Positions 42,120-50,752 of a DNA stretch of 64,000 nucleotides are shown one piece after another. The DNA is taken from the NCBI GenBank assembly GCA_029976075.1, contig JARKNW010000050.1:1-64000 (forward strand), written 5' to 3'. This DNA is from Pleomorphomonas sp. Its GTDB lineage: Bacteria > Pseudomonadota > Alphaproteobacteria > Rhizobiales > Pleomorphomonadaceae. Position numbers and translations under genes: made by a program. The notes beneath the pieces were generated by a model, which worked only from the letters and a program-made list of their open reading frames with translations, made no database searches and was not told the origin of the DNA. The number at the start of each line of letters is the position of its first letter. Within the stretch, counting starts at the first letter, position 1.

Positions 42120-43069
42120 GGCATCATCGCTCCAAAGACATCGAGGAGCGCATAGTTGGCAGCGCTGTTGATGTTGATGGTATCCGCCTCCGGCGGGGCA
42201 TCACGGGGCTGATCAATGAGGCATTCCCCACGCTTCAGCAGCCGTGTCAGCAGCCCGCCGCCATAGCGCGGCCGCGAATAGTCGCCGGTCACGTCCGCCC
42301 CGATGATGCGATGGCTCTTGCCCACTGCGCTCAGAAGACGCAGGACATCGGCGAGTTTCATCTGGCCTTGGTCCCAGTTGGTGACCGCATCCCACGAGCA
42401 AAGGACATCCTTGTCGAGGCTGATATAGACGGCCTCCGTGTCGATGCGTCCCATCAGCAGGTCGAGGAAGCGATCGAAGCCGAGATCTCCGATGGTTCGC
42501 CAATGCAGATGGCCCGACTTCTGTTCAAACCCATGCCCCCCCTCCAGCCGGCGCTTCACGCGGCTTGGAGCGTGGTCAAAGGGGTAAAGCTCAAGCCGGC
42601 TTCGCGCCAGCAGATCAAGATTTGCCCCCTTGCGCTCCGGTTGCGTGAGGTCGTCGCTGCAGACCCCGACGGTAATGACACGGGCGACCGCCGGATGATC
42701 GGCCACGCGATTGACCCAGGAGCCGCAATGCAAGCCGCCGGAGAAATGAACCCAGTCGGGATGATTGTCGACGTGGATGACGGTAACCGGCTCTTCGATT
42801 CCATCGAGCGCCAGATCGATCAGCAGGCTGGAAACGTGGTGAAAATCCCCCGAACCTGTGAAGCAGAGCTTCGGTCCCTTCTTCGCCCCGGCAAGGCCTA
42901 GACGCAGGGAGCGGTGGAGCTCGTCCACCACGGCCTGTCGTGCCCAGAGCCGAAAAGCGCGACCCGGATCGCGGACGTCGACTTCCGTGCAACCGGCCAT
43001 CACGCAGGTCCGCACGAACTCGGCCTGCGCCTCCAGCGCCTCGTCGAGATGAAGAAGGAACAGCTGCAT
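42116..43069 (-). CDS. Arginase/agmatinase (ureohydrolase)-fold enzyme, divergent
   Basis: This is a 317-residue protein. The ureohydrolase metal motifs are retained in altered form: GSGDFHH (residues 72-78, for GGDHS), DNHPD (101-105, for DAHxD) and SLDKDV (217-222, for SxDxD). Thus the ligands of a two-Mn2+ centre appear present, while the surrounding loops are unlike known arginases or agmatinases. ATG 43069 follows GGAGG; the longer frame from 43135 runs into the aminotransferase gene. It probably hydrolyses a guanidino or amide group of an unknown compound; a deacetylase-like role (the fold is shared) is an alternative. Confidence 0.8.
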   Translation of the reverse strand: MQLFLLHLDEALEAQAEFVRTCVMAGCTEVDVRDPGRAFRLWARQAVVDELHRSLRLGLAGAKKGPKLCFTGSGDFHHVSSLLIDLALDGIEEPVTVIHVDNHPDWVHFSGGLHCGSWVNRVADHPAVARVITVGVCSDDLTQPERKGANLDLLARSRLELYPFDHAPSRVKRRLEGGHGFEQKSGHLHWRTIGDLGFDRFLDLLMGRIDTEAVYISLDKDVLCSWDAVTNWDQGQMKLADVLRLLSAVGKSHRIIGADVTGDYSRPRYGGGLLTRLLKRGECLIDQPRDAPPEADTININSAANYALLDVFGAMMP

Positions 43070-43073
43070 CGCG

Positions 43074-44483
43074 TCACCTCCGCTCGGCGCGGACCAGCAA
43101 CCTGTCGAGCAACTCGAGCGCGAGGTCGATTTCACCGTCCGAGATCAGAAGGCTCGGAGCCAGCGTAATGACATTCTTGTGGTAGCCGCCGACATCGAGA
43201 ACGAGACCATAGCTGCGGCCATCGACCATCATGTCGCCCTTCATGCCCTCGTCGACCATCCAGTCGAGGGTCGCCTTGTCGGGCGTAAATCCATCCGGCC
43301 CGCAGATCTCCATGCGCAGCGCGAGACCGAGGCCATCGACATCGCCGACGATTGCATGCCGGCTCTTCAGCACCTCAAGTCCATCCAGGAAGCGCTTGCC
43401 ACGCGCTGTCACGGCGGCTCCGAAATCTTCCTCGCCGATCATGTGGAACGTCTCGAGCGCCACAGCGGTACCCATCGGATTGGACGCAAAGGTCGAATGG
43501 GTCGATCCGGGCGGGAACACGGTGGGGTTGATCATCTCCTCGCGAGCCCAGATGCCGGACAGCGGGTTGAGCCCGTTGGTGATCGCCTTGCCGAAGACCA
43601 GAACATCCGGCGACACGCCGAAGTGCTCGATCGACCACAGCTTGCCCGTGCGATAGACGCCCATCTGGATTTCATCGACCACCAGAAGGATGCCGTGCTC
43701 GTCGAGAACCTTCTTGAGCTCGCTGAAGAAGTTGAGCGGCGGGATCACATAGCCGCCAGTACCCTGGATGGGCTCGACGTAGAAGGCAGCATATTCGGAC
43801 TGACTGGTCTTGGGATCCCAGACGCCGTTGTATTCGCTCTCGAAAAGGCGGGCGAACTTCTGAACGCAAAAGTGTCCGTACTCTTCCTTCGACATGCCAC
43901 GCGGGCCGCGGAAGTGATAAGGAAACTCGATGAACTGGGCTCTGTCGCCGAAGTGGCCGTAGCGACGACGATAGCGATAGCTCGACGTGATCGCCGAAGC
44001 ACCAAGGGTGCGGCCATGGTATCCGCCTTCGAAGGCGAACATCAGGCTCTTCCCTCGGCAATGGTTGCGTACGAGCTTCAGCGAGTCCTCGATGGCCTGC
44101 GAGCCGCCTACATTGAAGTGAACGCGCCCCTTGTGCCCGAACTTTTGCTCGGCATCCTTTGCGATGAGGGCTGCCAGCTCGACCTTTTCACGATGAAGAT
44201 ACTGCGAAGCAACCTGTGGAAGCCTGTCCAACTGCCGGTGGGCGGCAGCATTGAGGCGTTCGTTGCGGTAACCGAAGTTGACCGCCGAATACCACATCTG
44301 AAGGTCGAGATAGGGAACCTCGTCCCGGTCGAAAAGAAACGATCCCTCGCAGGATTCGAAAAACTTGGGAGACTCCGTGTAGTGAACCGTATCGCCGTAT
44401 GAACAGTAAAGCCCCTCAAGAGCACGCAGCTCATTTTCATCCGGGGTTGCCTCGGATTCCGAAGGCTCAAGCGATTTCAACAT
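43074..44483 (-). CDS. Class III PLP-dependent aminotransferase
   Basis: This 469-residue omega-aminotransferase-type enzyme has the fold's landmarks: FNVGGSQAIEDSLKL and FEGGYHGRTLGASAI (cofactor phosphate region), VEPIQGTGGYVIPP, LLVVDEIQMGVYRTG (Asp270, pyridine N) and VFGKAITNG (Lys299, Schiff base). The N-terminus (ESPKFFESCEGSFLFD) is of the GABA/ornithine/diaminobutyrate transaminase class. ATG 44483 has GGAG. Four bases separate it from the ureohydrolase-like gene. Substrate unknown; class III enzymes aminate aldehydes or transfer from omega-amines. Confidence 0.9.
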   Translation of the reverse strand: MLKSLEPSESEATPDENELRALEGLYCSYGDTVHYTESPKFFESCEGSFLFDRDEVPYLDLQMWYSAVNFGYRNERLNAAAHRQLDRLPQVASQYLHREKVELAALIAKDAEQKFGHKGRVHFNVGGSQAIEDSLKLVRNHCRGKSLMFAFEGGYHGRTLGASAITSSYRYRRRYGHFGDRAQFIEFPYHFRGPRGMSKEEYGHFCVQKFARLFESEYNGVWDPKTSQSEYAAFYVEPIQGTGGYVIPPLNFFSELKKVLDEHGILLVVDEIQMGVYRTGKLWSIEHFGVSPDVLVFGKAITNGLNPLSGIWAREEMINPTVFPPGSTHSTFASNPMGTAVALETFHMIGEEDFGAAVTARGKRFLDGLEVLKSRHAIVGDVDGLGLALRMEICGPDGFTPDKATLDWMVDEGMKGDMMVDGRSYGLVLDVGGYHKNVITLAPSLLISDGEIDLALELLDRLLVRAERR

Positions 44484-44495
44484 GGATTTCTCCAA

Positions 44496-45167
44496 TTAAA
44501 GCTGTTGGGAGAGAGGAAGCGGGTGGAAAGACGGCTGAGGGGACCCCGCAAGAGAGAGCGCCATGTCGAGCACGTCGTGGAAATCGGCGTAGACAGCGTG
44601 TGGAATGCCCTCGCGCCGACAGAAGGCGGCGAGCTTGCCTTTGGCGAACACCATGTCGGCACTACGAGCAGCACAGAAGTCAGAGTGTCCGTCACCGACA
44701 TAGAAGTGGCGGCCAGCTCCCTTGAGCGCCGCGCACTTGCAAACGCCTGCGGCAACACGACAATCCGACCGAGCATTTGGGAATGCCAGATAGAAGCCCG
44801 TTTCCGTTGTGACCAGACGGTTGGCAATGATCCTGACGCCGGAGATTCCATTCAGCGCGAGCACTCGACGGATGAAATGGTCGACCCCATCGCTGACGAT
44901 CACCACCTCAGTCCCAGAGCGATCGCAGAACCGCTTGAAGTCCGGAAACCCCGGATCGATTTCAACTCGTTGAAGAAATGTGTCGATCTCATCGCGACCA
45001 GCCTGGATCAGGCGGATTTGCGCCTTCATGCACTCCGCAGAGCTGATGATGCCGGCTTCCCACCGCGCTTCGATGTCCCGCCACTCTGGAAGGGCAAACC
45101 GCTCCAGTATGAGATCGGTAACGTCGTCGGTGGCGATGGTGCCGTCAAAATCGCAAAAGGCCAGCAT
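44496..45167 (-). CDS. HAD-superfamily phosphatase (MtnX/phosphoserine-phosphatase-like)
   Basis: This 223-residue HAD hydrolase has motif I FCDFDGTI (Asp6 nucleophile, Asp8 acid), motif II around VSDGVD, and motif IV YVGDGHSDFCAA. The cap region near residues 20-70 is of the MtnX/PSP type. It probably dephosphorylates a small phospho-metabolite in the cytoplasm. It ends 12 bases before the aminotransferase start and likely heads the metabolic part of the leftward gene run, 92 bases downstream of the sensor kinase gene. Confidence 0.88.
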   Translation of the reverse strand: MLAFCDFDGTIATDDVTDLILERFALPEWRDIEARWEAGIISSAECMKAQIRLIQAGRDEIDTFLQRVEIDPGFPDFKRFCDRSGTEVVIVSDGVDHFIRRVLALNGISGVRIIANRLVTTETGFYLAFPNARSDCRVAAGVCKCAALKGAGRHFYVGDGHSDFCAARSADMVFAKGKLAAFCRREGIPHAVYADFHDVLDMALSLAGSPQPSFHPLPLSQQL

Positions 45168-45259
45168 GTCAGGGTCCCAGTCAGTGCTGAGACCCGTCTA
45201 CGCCCGCTTGCTGAGGGCTACCTGAGGGGAAAATGATGCCAAACTGAAGGTTGCCGCCG

Positions 45260-46633
45260 TCAGGCAGCGACCGCCGACATGACCAGTTCGACCCGAAGTC
45301 CTTCACCCCAATCAGGCTTGGAAAGAGCAATCTGGATTCCGAGGCGCTTGGCGATCTCGGCGACAATGGCCAGACCGAGGCCAGCCCCGTCGCGATCACC
45401 AGCGGACACACGATGGAACTTCAGAAATACTGCCTCGCGCTGATCTTCCGGAATCCCGGGTCCCCGGTCGTCAATCGTCAGCCGCCAATCAGCTCCGGCG
45501 GCGGAAATCTCGATGCGAAGCTCACCGCCATCCGGTGAGTATTTGACGGCATTGTCGACAAGATTGTCGATCAGCAGGCGCAGAAGCAGCCTGTCGGCGT
45601 TGACATACGCCGCTTCGCTTCCCACGAGCTCCACTTCAAAACCACGATTACCAAGGATCATCCCGACATCGGCCAGCGAAGCGGCGGCGATCTCATGAAG
45701 ATTGAGCGCCTCAAGACGAAGCGGTTGGTGGCTGACGCGAGCGAGATGAAGCAGTTGGGCGATCAGATGCATGGCCCTCTCGTTGCTGGCCACGAGATCC
45801 TTCATCAACTGACGTCGCTCTTCGTCGTCAGTCGCCTGCTCCAGCATCTGCAGCAAAAGCTTGATACCCGCCTGCGGCGTTCTGAGCTGGTGGGCAGCGA
45901 GATCGGCGAACCGCCGCTCCAAGGTAAGGGACGTATCCAGTTTTTGCATGAACTGGTTGAGCGAGCGGACAAGTGGCAGGAGATCGCTCGGCATGTTGCT
46001 CGTCGAGAGGACCGACAAGTCATCGGGTGTCCTCGATCGGATTTGCCTCACCAGGTTTCGAATGTGACTGAGCCCGTTGTTGATCACCAGCCATGTCAGA
46101 AGCGCTATAGCCGGCACCAGGACCAGTAGAGGCAAGGCGATATCAAGGAGAATATTGCCAACAAGGCTCTTTCGCAAAGCGACCTTCTCAGCCACCTCGA
46201 TGACGATGTCTGTCTCGGCAATCGGCAGCGAATAAACCCGCCACTTTTCACCCGTGTAGATGTAGTCGGCAAATCCGACCTTGAACGACGGAACGCTCGC
46301 AGGAAAAGCGTTGCTGCTGACCATGGCGAGGGCTGATCCCTTCCATGATCGGAAGGCATGGGCATCGGCGTAATCGTCCGCGTCCTCATTGAGCGCCAGT
46401 TGGTTGCCCATGGAAAAATCGATATCCGGCACTTCCACCGGCTCCGGAAAATCGTTCCGGTGCAGATGCCCCTTCAGCAGGATCCAAAGGGTATTGGCGT
46501 CGTTGATGAGCTCGGCATCGTAGATATTCTCGATCTCGTGCGTGGCGCTGCGGTAAGCAAGCGCCCCGACGATCAGGATCGTGGCCATGAGCGTCGGAAG
46601 AATGCGCCAGAACAGGCGCTGGCTGAGCGTCAT
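45260..46633 (-). CDS. Two-component sensor histidine kinase (TctE/QseC-like)
   Basis: This 457-residue kinase has two membrane segments (LPTLMATILIVGALAY near the N-terminus and IALPLLVLVPAIALLTWLV near residue 190) framing a periplasmic domain of about 150 residues. A HAMP-like linker, an H-box (AAHQLRTPQAG) and a HATPase domain follow, with N-box LVDNAVKYSPDGG and G-boxes DDRGPGIPE and GAGLGLAIVAEI. The H-box has Gln after His and Gln instead of the usual Leu after Pro. It lies four bases after its response regulator and is followed by the HAD-aminotransferase run. Confidence 0.92.
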   Translation of the reverse strand: MTLSQRLFWRILPTLMATILIVGALAYRSATHEIENIYDAELINDANTLWILLKGHLHRNDFPEPVEVPDIDFSMGNQLALNEDADDYADAHAFRSWKGSALAMVSSNAFPASVPSFKVGFADYIYTGEKWRVYSLPIAETDIVIEVAEKVALRKSLVGNILLDIALPLLVLVPAIALLTWLVINNGLSHIRNLVRQIRSRTPDDLSVLSTSNMPSDLLPLVRSLNQFMQKLDTSLTLERRFADLAAHQLRTPQAGIKLLLQMLEQATDDEERRQLMKDLVASNERAMHLIAQLLHLARVSHQPLRLEALNLHEIAAASLADVGMILGNRGFEVELVGSEAAYVNADRLLLRLLIDNLVDNAVKYSPDGGELRIEISAAGADWRLTIDDRGPGIPEDQREAVFLKFHRVSAGDRDGAGLGLAIVAEIAKRLGIQIALSKPDWGEGLRVELVMSAVAA

Positions 46634-46637
46634 CGCG

Positions 46638-47294
46638 TTATCGCTCCACCATATAGCCCACGCCGCGAATCGACTTGATAAAGGCCGAGCCCAGCTTGCG
46701 CCTCAGGTTATAGACGGCGACCTCAATGGTGTTGCTTTCGGTCGTCGATTCCGCATCGTAGAGCGCATACTCGATATCGGTCTTGGTGACGTAACGCCCT
46801 GCCCGCTCCATCAGAAGCCGCAAGAGATGAAACTCCTTGGCTGGCAAATGCAATGGTTCGCCAGCCCGGCGGGCCACAAGGGCAGCAGGATCGAGCTCTA
46901 CGTCACCGGATACGAGAAGCGTCACGGCGCGCCCGTCCCTACGCCGCGTCAACGCGCGAATGCGGGCCAAGAGTTCATCGAGATCGAACGGCTTGACGAG
47001 ATAGTCGTCCGCCCCGCCATCAAGCCCTTCGACGCGGTGTTTCACGCTATCGAGGGCCGTCAGGAACAAAACCGGCGTCTGATTGGCCTTGCTGCGGAGC
47101 GACCGGACAATATCAAACCCGCTCATCCGCGGCAGGTTCACGTCCAGAACGGCCACGGCATAATCATTGTCTTCGCACGCCGCCAGGCCGGATTCCCCGT
47201 CGGTGAACCAGTCGACGCCATAGGCGTGTTTCTCAAGAGCCCGTTTGAGCGACGGCCCGAGAATATGGTCGTCTTCGACGAGGAGAATACGCAG
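46638..47294 (-). CDS. OmpR-family response regulator, apparent CTG start
   Basis: This is a protein of about 218 residues. The receiver domain reads LRILLVEDDH (acidic pair D8/D9), the phosphoacceptor is Asp51 (AVAVLDVNLP) and KPFD carries the conserved Lys; a winged-helix DNA-binding domain ends with TIEVAVYNLRRKLG and IRGVGYMVER. No ATG, GTG or TTG occurs in frame between an upstream stop (TAG, ten codons before) and residue 46, so the only start that yields a complete receiver is CTG at 47294, seven bases after AGAGG. A GTG start at 47156 would remove the acidic pair. It is the partner of the kinase. Confidence 0.82.
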   Translation of the reverse strand: MRILLVEDDHILGPSLKRALEKHAYGVDWFTDGESGLAACEDNDYAVAVLDVNLPRMSGFDIVRSLRSKANQTPVLFLTALDSVKHRVEGLDGGADDYLVKPFDLDELLARIRALTRRRDGRAVTLLVSGDVELDPAALVARRAGEPLHLPAKEFHLLRLLMERAGRYVTKTDIEYALYDAESTTESNTIEVAVYNLRRKLGSAFIKSIRGVGYMVER

Positions 47295-47496
47295 CTGAGC
47301 ACCTCTGTTCTGGTGGCGCTAAAAGCCCCGGCGGCCCACAGTCGACCGCCAGGGCCAAGCAATAAGCGGAGGACTTCGCCCAACAGGTTATTCCGCGTCA
47401 ATCAAATCGTCTAGCGGCCGGTCAGAGTGATGGAATCCAGCCAGCAAGTCGGAGATAGACATCTTGAACCGTCTCGGTGGGGCAAATCCCATTGCA

Positions 47497-47511
47497 GAAC
47501 ACACACGGAAC
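47497..47511. promoter_or_regulatory. LexA (SOS) box 1, perfect GAAC-N7-GAAC
   Basis: GAAC-ACACACG-GAAC exactly matches the alphaproteobacterial LexA operator GAAC-N7-GAAC (complement GTTC-N7-GTTC). It lies 80 bases before the lexA start, so autorepression is expected. Confidence 0.85.
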
Positions 47512-47522
47512 ATGTTAACTCT

Positions 47523-47537
47523 GTTCGTGATTTGTAC
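47523..47537. promoter_or_regulatory. LexA (SOS) box 2, one mismatch
   Basis: GTTC-GTGATTT-GTAC differs from GTTC-N7-GTTC in a single base. It is 12 bases downstream of the first box, in the opposite orientation, and 54 bases before lexA. Two boxes in tandem would give graded autoregulation. Confidence 0.6.
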
Positions 47538-47590
47538 CGAATCGCGCCACGGCGCAACCGGCGTATCGGCCGACCAGCGGGGACCAGACG

Positions 47591-48304
47591 ATGCTCACGC
47601 GCAAGCAGCTCGAACTCCTGATGTTTATTCATGAGCGGCTGAAGGAATCTGGTGTTCCGCCGTCCTTCGACGAGATGAAGGATGCCCTGGATCTGAAGTC
47701 GAAATCCGGCATTCATCGCCTCATCACGGCACTGGAAGAGCGGGGCTTCATCCGTCGCCTGCCGAACAGGGCGCGAGCGCTCGAGGTGATCAAGTTACCC
47801 GAGACCATGCAACCCGGCATTGGTCGCGCACGCAAAGGGTTCGCTCCTGCGGTCATTGAGGGCGACGGTGGCCGCAAGGCACCCGCGTCAAGTGTTTCTG
47901 AGCCGCCGTTGGAAAGTCGCGATACCGTGCCGGTGCCGGTAATGGGACGCATCGCGGCCGGTGTTCCGATTGCGGCCATCCAGAACCAATCGCACATCTT
48001 GCACGTACCGATCGATCTTGTGGCTGGTGGCGAGCATTACGCCCTTGAGGTGCGCGGTGACTCGATGATCGAAGCCGGCATTCTCGATGGCGATACCGTT
48101 GTCATCAAGAAGTCCGATACCGCCGACTCCGGCGACATCATCGTGGCACTGGTCGACGATGAAGAGGCGACACTGAAGCGTCTGCGTCGCAAGGGCGCCT
48201 CCGTGGCCCTCGAGGCCGCCAATCCGGCCTATGAGACACGCATTTTCGGACCTGATCGCGTTCGTATCCAGGGGCGTCTTGTCGCGCTGATGCGGCGTTA
48301 TTAA
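47591..48304 (+). CDS. lexA: SOS repressor LexA
   Basis: This 237-residue protein has the N-terminal winged helix-turn-helix ([22 protein letters not shown]) and a C-terminal S24 self-cleaving protease domain. The cleavage site Ala-Gly is in [11 protein letters not shown], the catalytic Ser in [11 protein letters not shown] and the Lys in EEATLKRL. The long linker between domains is typical of Rhizobiales LexA. RecA-stimulated autocleavage relieves repression of DNA-repair genes; LexA boxes lie upstream. It diverges from the two-component pair. Confidence 0.97.
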   Translation: MLTRKQLELLMFIHERLKESGVPPSFDEMKDALDLKSKSGIHRLITALEERGFIRRLPNRARALEVIKLPETMQPGIGRARKGFAPAVIEGDGGRKAPASSVSEPPLESRDTVPVPVMGRIAAGVPIAAIQNQSHILHVPIDLVAGGEHYALEVRGDSMIEAGILDGDTVVIKKSDTADSGDIIVALVDDEEATLKRLRRKGASVALEAANPAYETRIFGPDRVRIQGRLVALMRRY

Positions 48305-48350
48305 TCCCCTCGCAGCATCGTCCGCCGCTGAAACCGAGTTTCGTATCCCA

Positions 48351-48384
48351 CCAACCGGAGGCGCTAAGCCTCCGTTCCAGTTGG
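48351..48384 (+). terminator. Probable hairpin after lexA
   Basis: A stem CGGAGGC-GCTAA-GCCTCCG is flanked by outer CCAAC/GTTGG arms with a 5-base bulge, 47 bases after the lexA stop. No T-run follows directly, so the terminator call is moderate. Confidence 0.5.
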
Positions 48385-48451
48385 TCGGCCTTCCTCTATG
48401 TTTCTAAAGGTGTTGTTCACTGCGACACCCTAACCGAAAGTGCTGCCCCGG

Positions 48452-49546
48452 TTAGTCTTTCCTCGGCAATCTGCTTTCCCGTGAGGGGTGAAGCAGCGAA
48501 GTGTCGCCGTAGGAGTAGAAGCGATAGCCATTGGTGATGGCATGGCCATAGGCGGCGCGCATGGTGTCGAGCCCGGAGAAGGCCGATACCAGCATGAACA
48601 GCGTCGACTTCGGCAGGTGAAAGTTGGTCATCAACAGATCGACGGCGCGGAAGCGATAGCCGGGCGTGATGAAGATATCGGTCGCCCCCGCAAACGGCCG
48701 AATGAGACCGTCGTCGCCGGCGGCGCTCTCCAGAAGTCGGAGGGATGTGGTGCCGACAGCCACCACCCTGCCCCCGCGCGCCCGAACCGCATTGAGGGCG
48801 TCGGCGGTCTCTGCCGAAACATGCCCCACTTCGGAATGCATCTTATGGTCTTCTGTGTCATCCACCTTCATCGGCAGGAAGGTGCCGGCGCCGACGTGCA
48901 GCGTTACGAAGTGGCGGCCGATCCCGCGCGCATCCAGGCGATCAAAGAGCTCCGGCGTAAAGTGAAGCCCGGCAGTCGGTGCGGCAACCGCCCCGCTCTC
49001 TCGCGCATAGACGGTTTGATAATCGGCACGATCATGCTCATCCTCGGCACGGCGGGCCGCGATATAGGGTGGCAGCGGGATATGGCCAACTGCCATCAGG
49101 GCCATATCCAGATCGGGACCGGCGCAATCGAAGACGAGCGTTATTTCTCCATCCTCGCCTTTCTCGGCAACTTTCGCGCCCAGGTCTGAGGCCGCCGCGT
49201 CCGCACCGAAAAACGTAACCCGATCGCCGGCGCGCAGTTTGCGCGCGCCTTTGACAAAGGCCCGCCAGCGATCGGCCGCCTCTCGCATGTGCAAGGTGGC
49301 GGAGAAGCGAACCGGCTCTGCGCCGGAGCGTCCGCGCCGCCCTTCAAGTTGGGCGGGGATCACCTTGGTGTCGTTGAAGACGAGCGCATCACCCGGCAAA
49401 AGCAGCTCGGCTAGGTCGCGCGCATGTCTGTCTTCGAGCGGCTCTCCCGGACGAACCACCAGCAGGCGTGACGCGTCACGCGGAACGGCAGGACGCAAAG
49501 CGATACGCTCGGGCGGCAACTCGAAATCAAAAGCTGAAACTTGCAT
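48452..49546 (-). CDS. queA: S-adenosylmethionine:tRNA ribosyltransferase-isomerase
   Basis: This 364-residue enzyme of queuosine biosynthesis transfers and isomerises the ribose of SAM onto 7-aminomethyl-7-deazaguanine in tRNA. The N-terminus [17 protein letters not shown], the segments [17 protein letters not shown] and [17 protein letters not shown], and the C-terminal [19 protein letters not shown] are diagnostic. ATG 49546 (MQVSAFDF) fits the family; the longer frame to 49609 is not. In many alphaproteobacteria queA lies next to cyclophilin genes, here separated from them by about 3 kb. Confidence 0.96.
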   Translation of the reverse strand: MQVSAFDFELPPERIALRPAVPRDASRLLVVRPGEPLEDRHARDLAELLLPGDALVFNDTKVIPAQLEGRRGRSGAEPVRFSATLHMREAADRWRAFVKGARKLRAGDRVTFFGADAAASDLGAKVAEKGEDGEITLVFDCAGPDLDMALMAVGHIPLPPYIAARRAEDEHDRADYQTVYARESGAVAAPTAGLHFTPELFDRLDARGIGRHFVTLHVGAGTFLPMKVDDTEDHKMHSEVGHVSAETADALNAVRARGGRVVAVGTTSLRLLESAAGDDGLIRPFAGATDIFITPGYRFRAVDLLMTNFHLPKSTLFMLVSAFSGLDTMRAAYGHAITNGYRFYSYGDTSLLHPSRESRLPRKD

Positions 49547-50110
49547 GTCCCTGCATAGGCACGACGCGGCGCGAAAGGCAACGGCCTTTGGAAACAGGGT
49601 CAAATGCACCTCGGAGTTTCGCTATGGTCCTGAGGCGCTCAGGCGAGCGTCGCCCTTTGCCTGTCGGTCCTCGGCTCGCCTCACCGTCCTGCCACCACGC
49701 CATCGCCGGCAGGGCCACCGAGATGAGGCCCACCGCTACGGACGCGCGATGAACTGGCATCGCCTCGAACATCAATGAATGACAGCTGTCGACGTCATCA
49801 GGTGAACACGGTCTCTGGTATCCTCCTCTGGATGGCCGGTCCGTAATGCCAAGAACACGCGCAACGGATCATCAAACCTGTTCGATCCGGAAGTCGCTCG
49901 AAAACTGCCGCTTGGCCTCTACGCGAATTTTCGAAGACGGTCTCAAGTTGCTCTTCAGATCGATCGCGAAATGCAAACCAGCCCACGCGGACATGCAGAA
50001 CTTGAAGGATAACCGGCTAAAAATAACGCGCTCGCGGGAACTGCGACTAGCGCCAGCAGGGTTCATCGGATAAACCGCGTGCCGAAAAGTCCAAAAAACA
50101 AGGACCGACC
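49547..50110. other. 564-base intergenic region between queA and DUF47 gene
   Basis: It contains the promoters of leftward queA and rightward DUF47/pit. Two small open frames exist (minus 49527-49775, with a signal-peptide-like start; plus 49846-50073), but neither has a strong ribosome site or a recognisable motif, so I do not call them. No Pho-box-like repeat or terminator was found with confidence. Confidence 0.4.
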
Positions 50111-50752
50111 ATGCTTGAGTGGTTCCGCAAGCTCCTTCCGCACGAAGAGCAGTTCTTCACCCTGTTCGCCCAGCATTCAGAAACCGTCGTTACCGCCGCT
50201 CATTCGCTGAACGCTCTTCTTTCAGGCGACGATCGCGACGCGCGTATCGCAGAGATAGTCGCGCTTGAAGACAAGGCCGACGGCATTACCCGCGAAGTGC
50301 TGCTGGCCGTCCGGCGGAGCTTCATCACGCCGTTCGATCGCAACGACATCAAGGATCTCATCCAGTCGATGGACGACACCATCGACACCATGCACCGCGT
50401 GGTGAAAACCATCCTGCTGTTCGAGCAGCGCGTTTTCGACCCAGGCATGCAGGACATGGGCCTGGATATCGTCCAGGCATCAAAACTGATCGTCGAGGCC
50501 ATCCCGCTGCTCAAGAACGTCGGCAACAATGCCCCGCGGCTGACGGCACTCTCCGAAGAGGTCACTCGCGTCGAAGGCCATTCGGACTTCCTGCACGATA
50601 ACGGCCTCAAGGATCTCTATCGTCGCCATGGCACCGGCAATGCGATGGGCTACATCATTGGCAGCCAGATCTACGGCGAACTCGAGAAAGTGCTCGACCG
50701 TTTCGAGGATGTTGCCAAGGAAATCAGCGGCATCGTGATCGAGAACGTCTGA
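50111..50752 (+). CDS. DUF47 (PhoU-like) protein, Pit accessory
   Basis: This 213-residue all-helical protein of the DUF47/PhoU-like family has MLEWFRKLLPHEEQFFTLFA, ALEDKADGITREVLLAVRRS and FITPFDRNDIKDLIQSMDD, the metal-binding helices of the family. Such proteins are encoded beside Pit transporters and modulate them. Its stop overlaps the pit start by one base (TGATG), showing coupled expression. A ribosome site (AAGGACCGACC) precedes ATG 50111. Confidence 0.93.
   Translation: MLEWFRKLLPHEEQFFTLFAQHSETVVTAAHSLNALLSGDDRDARIAEIVALEDKADGITREVLLAVRRSFITPFDRNDIKDLIQSMDDTIDTMHRVVKTILLFEQRVFDPGMQDMGLDIVQASKLIVEAIPLLKNVGNNAPRLTALSEEVTRVEGHSDFLHDNGLKDLYRRHGTGNAMGYIIGSQIYGELEKVLDRFEDVAKEISGIVIENV

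Noticed and set aside
43179..44402. Plus-strand open frame of 407 codons
   Set aside because: Antisense to the class III aminotransferase, which has complete catalytic motifs.
49527..49775. Small minus-strand frame with signal-peptide-like start upstream of queA
   Set aside because: Overlaps the queA start, lacks a well-spaced ribosome site and shows no recognisable family; it might be real but cannot be supported.
49846..50073. Small plus-strand frame before the DUF47 gene
   Set aside because: No ribosome site, no motif, and the surrounding region reads like leader sequence.
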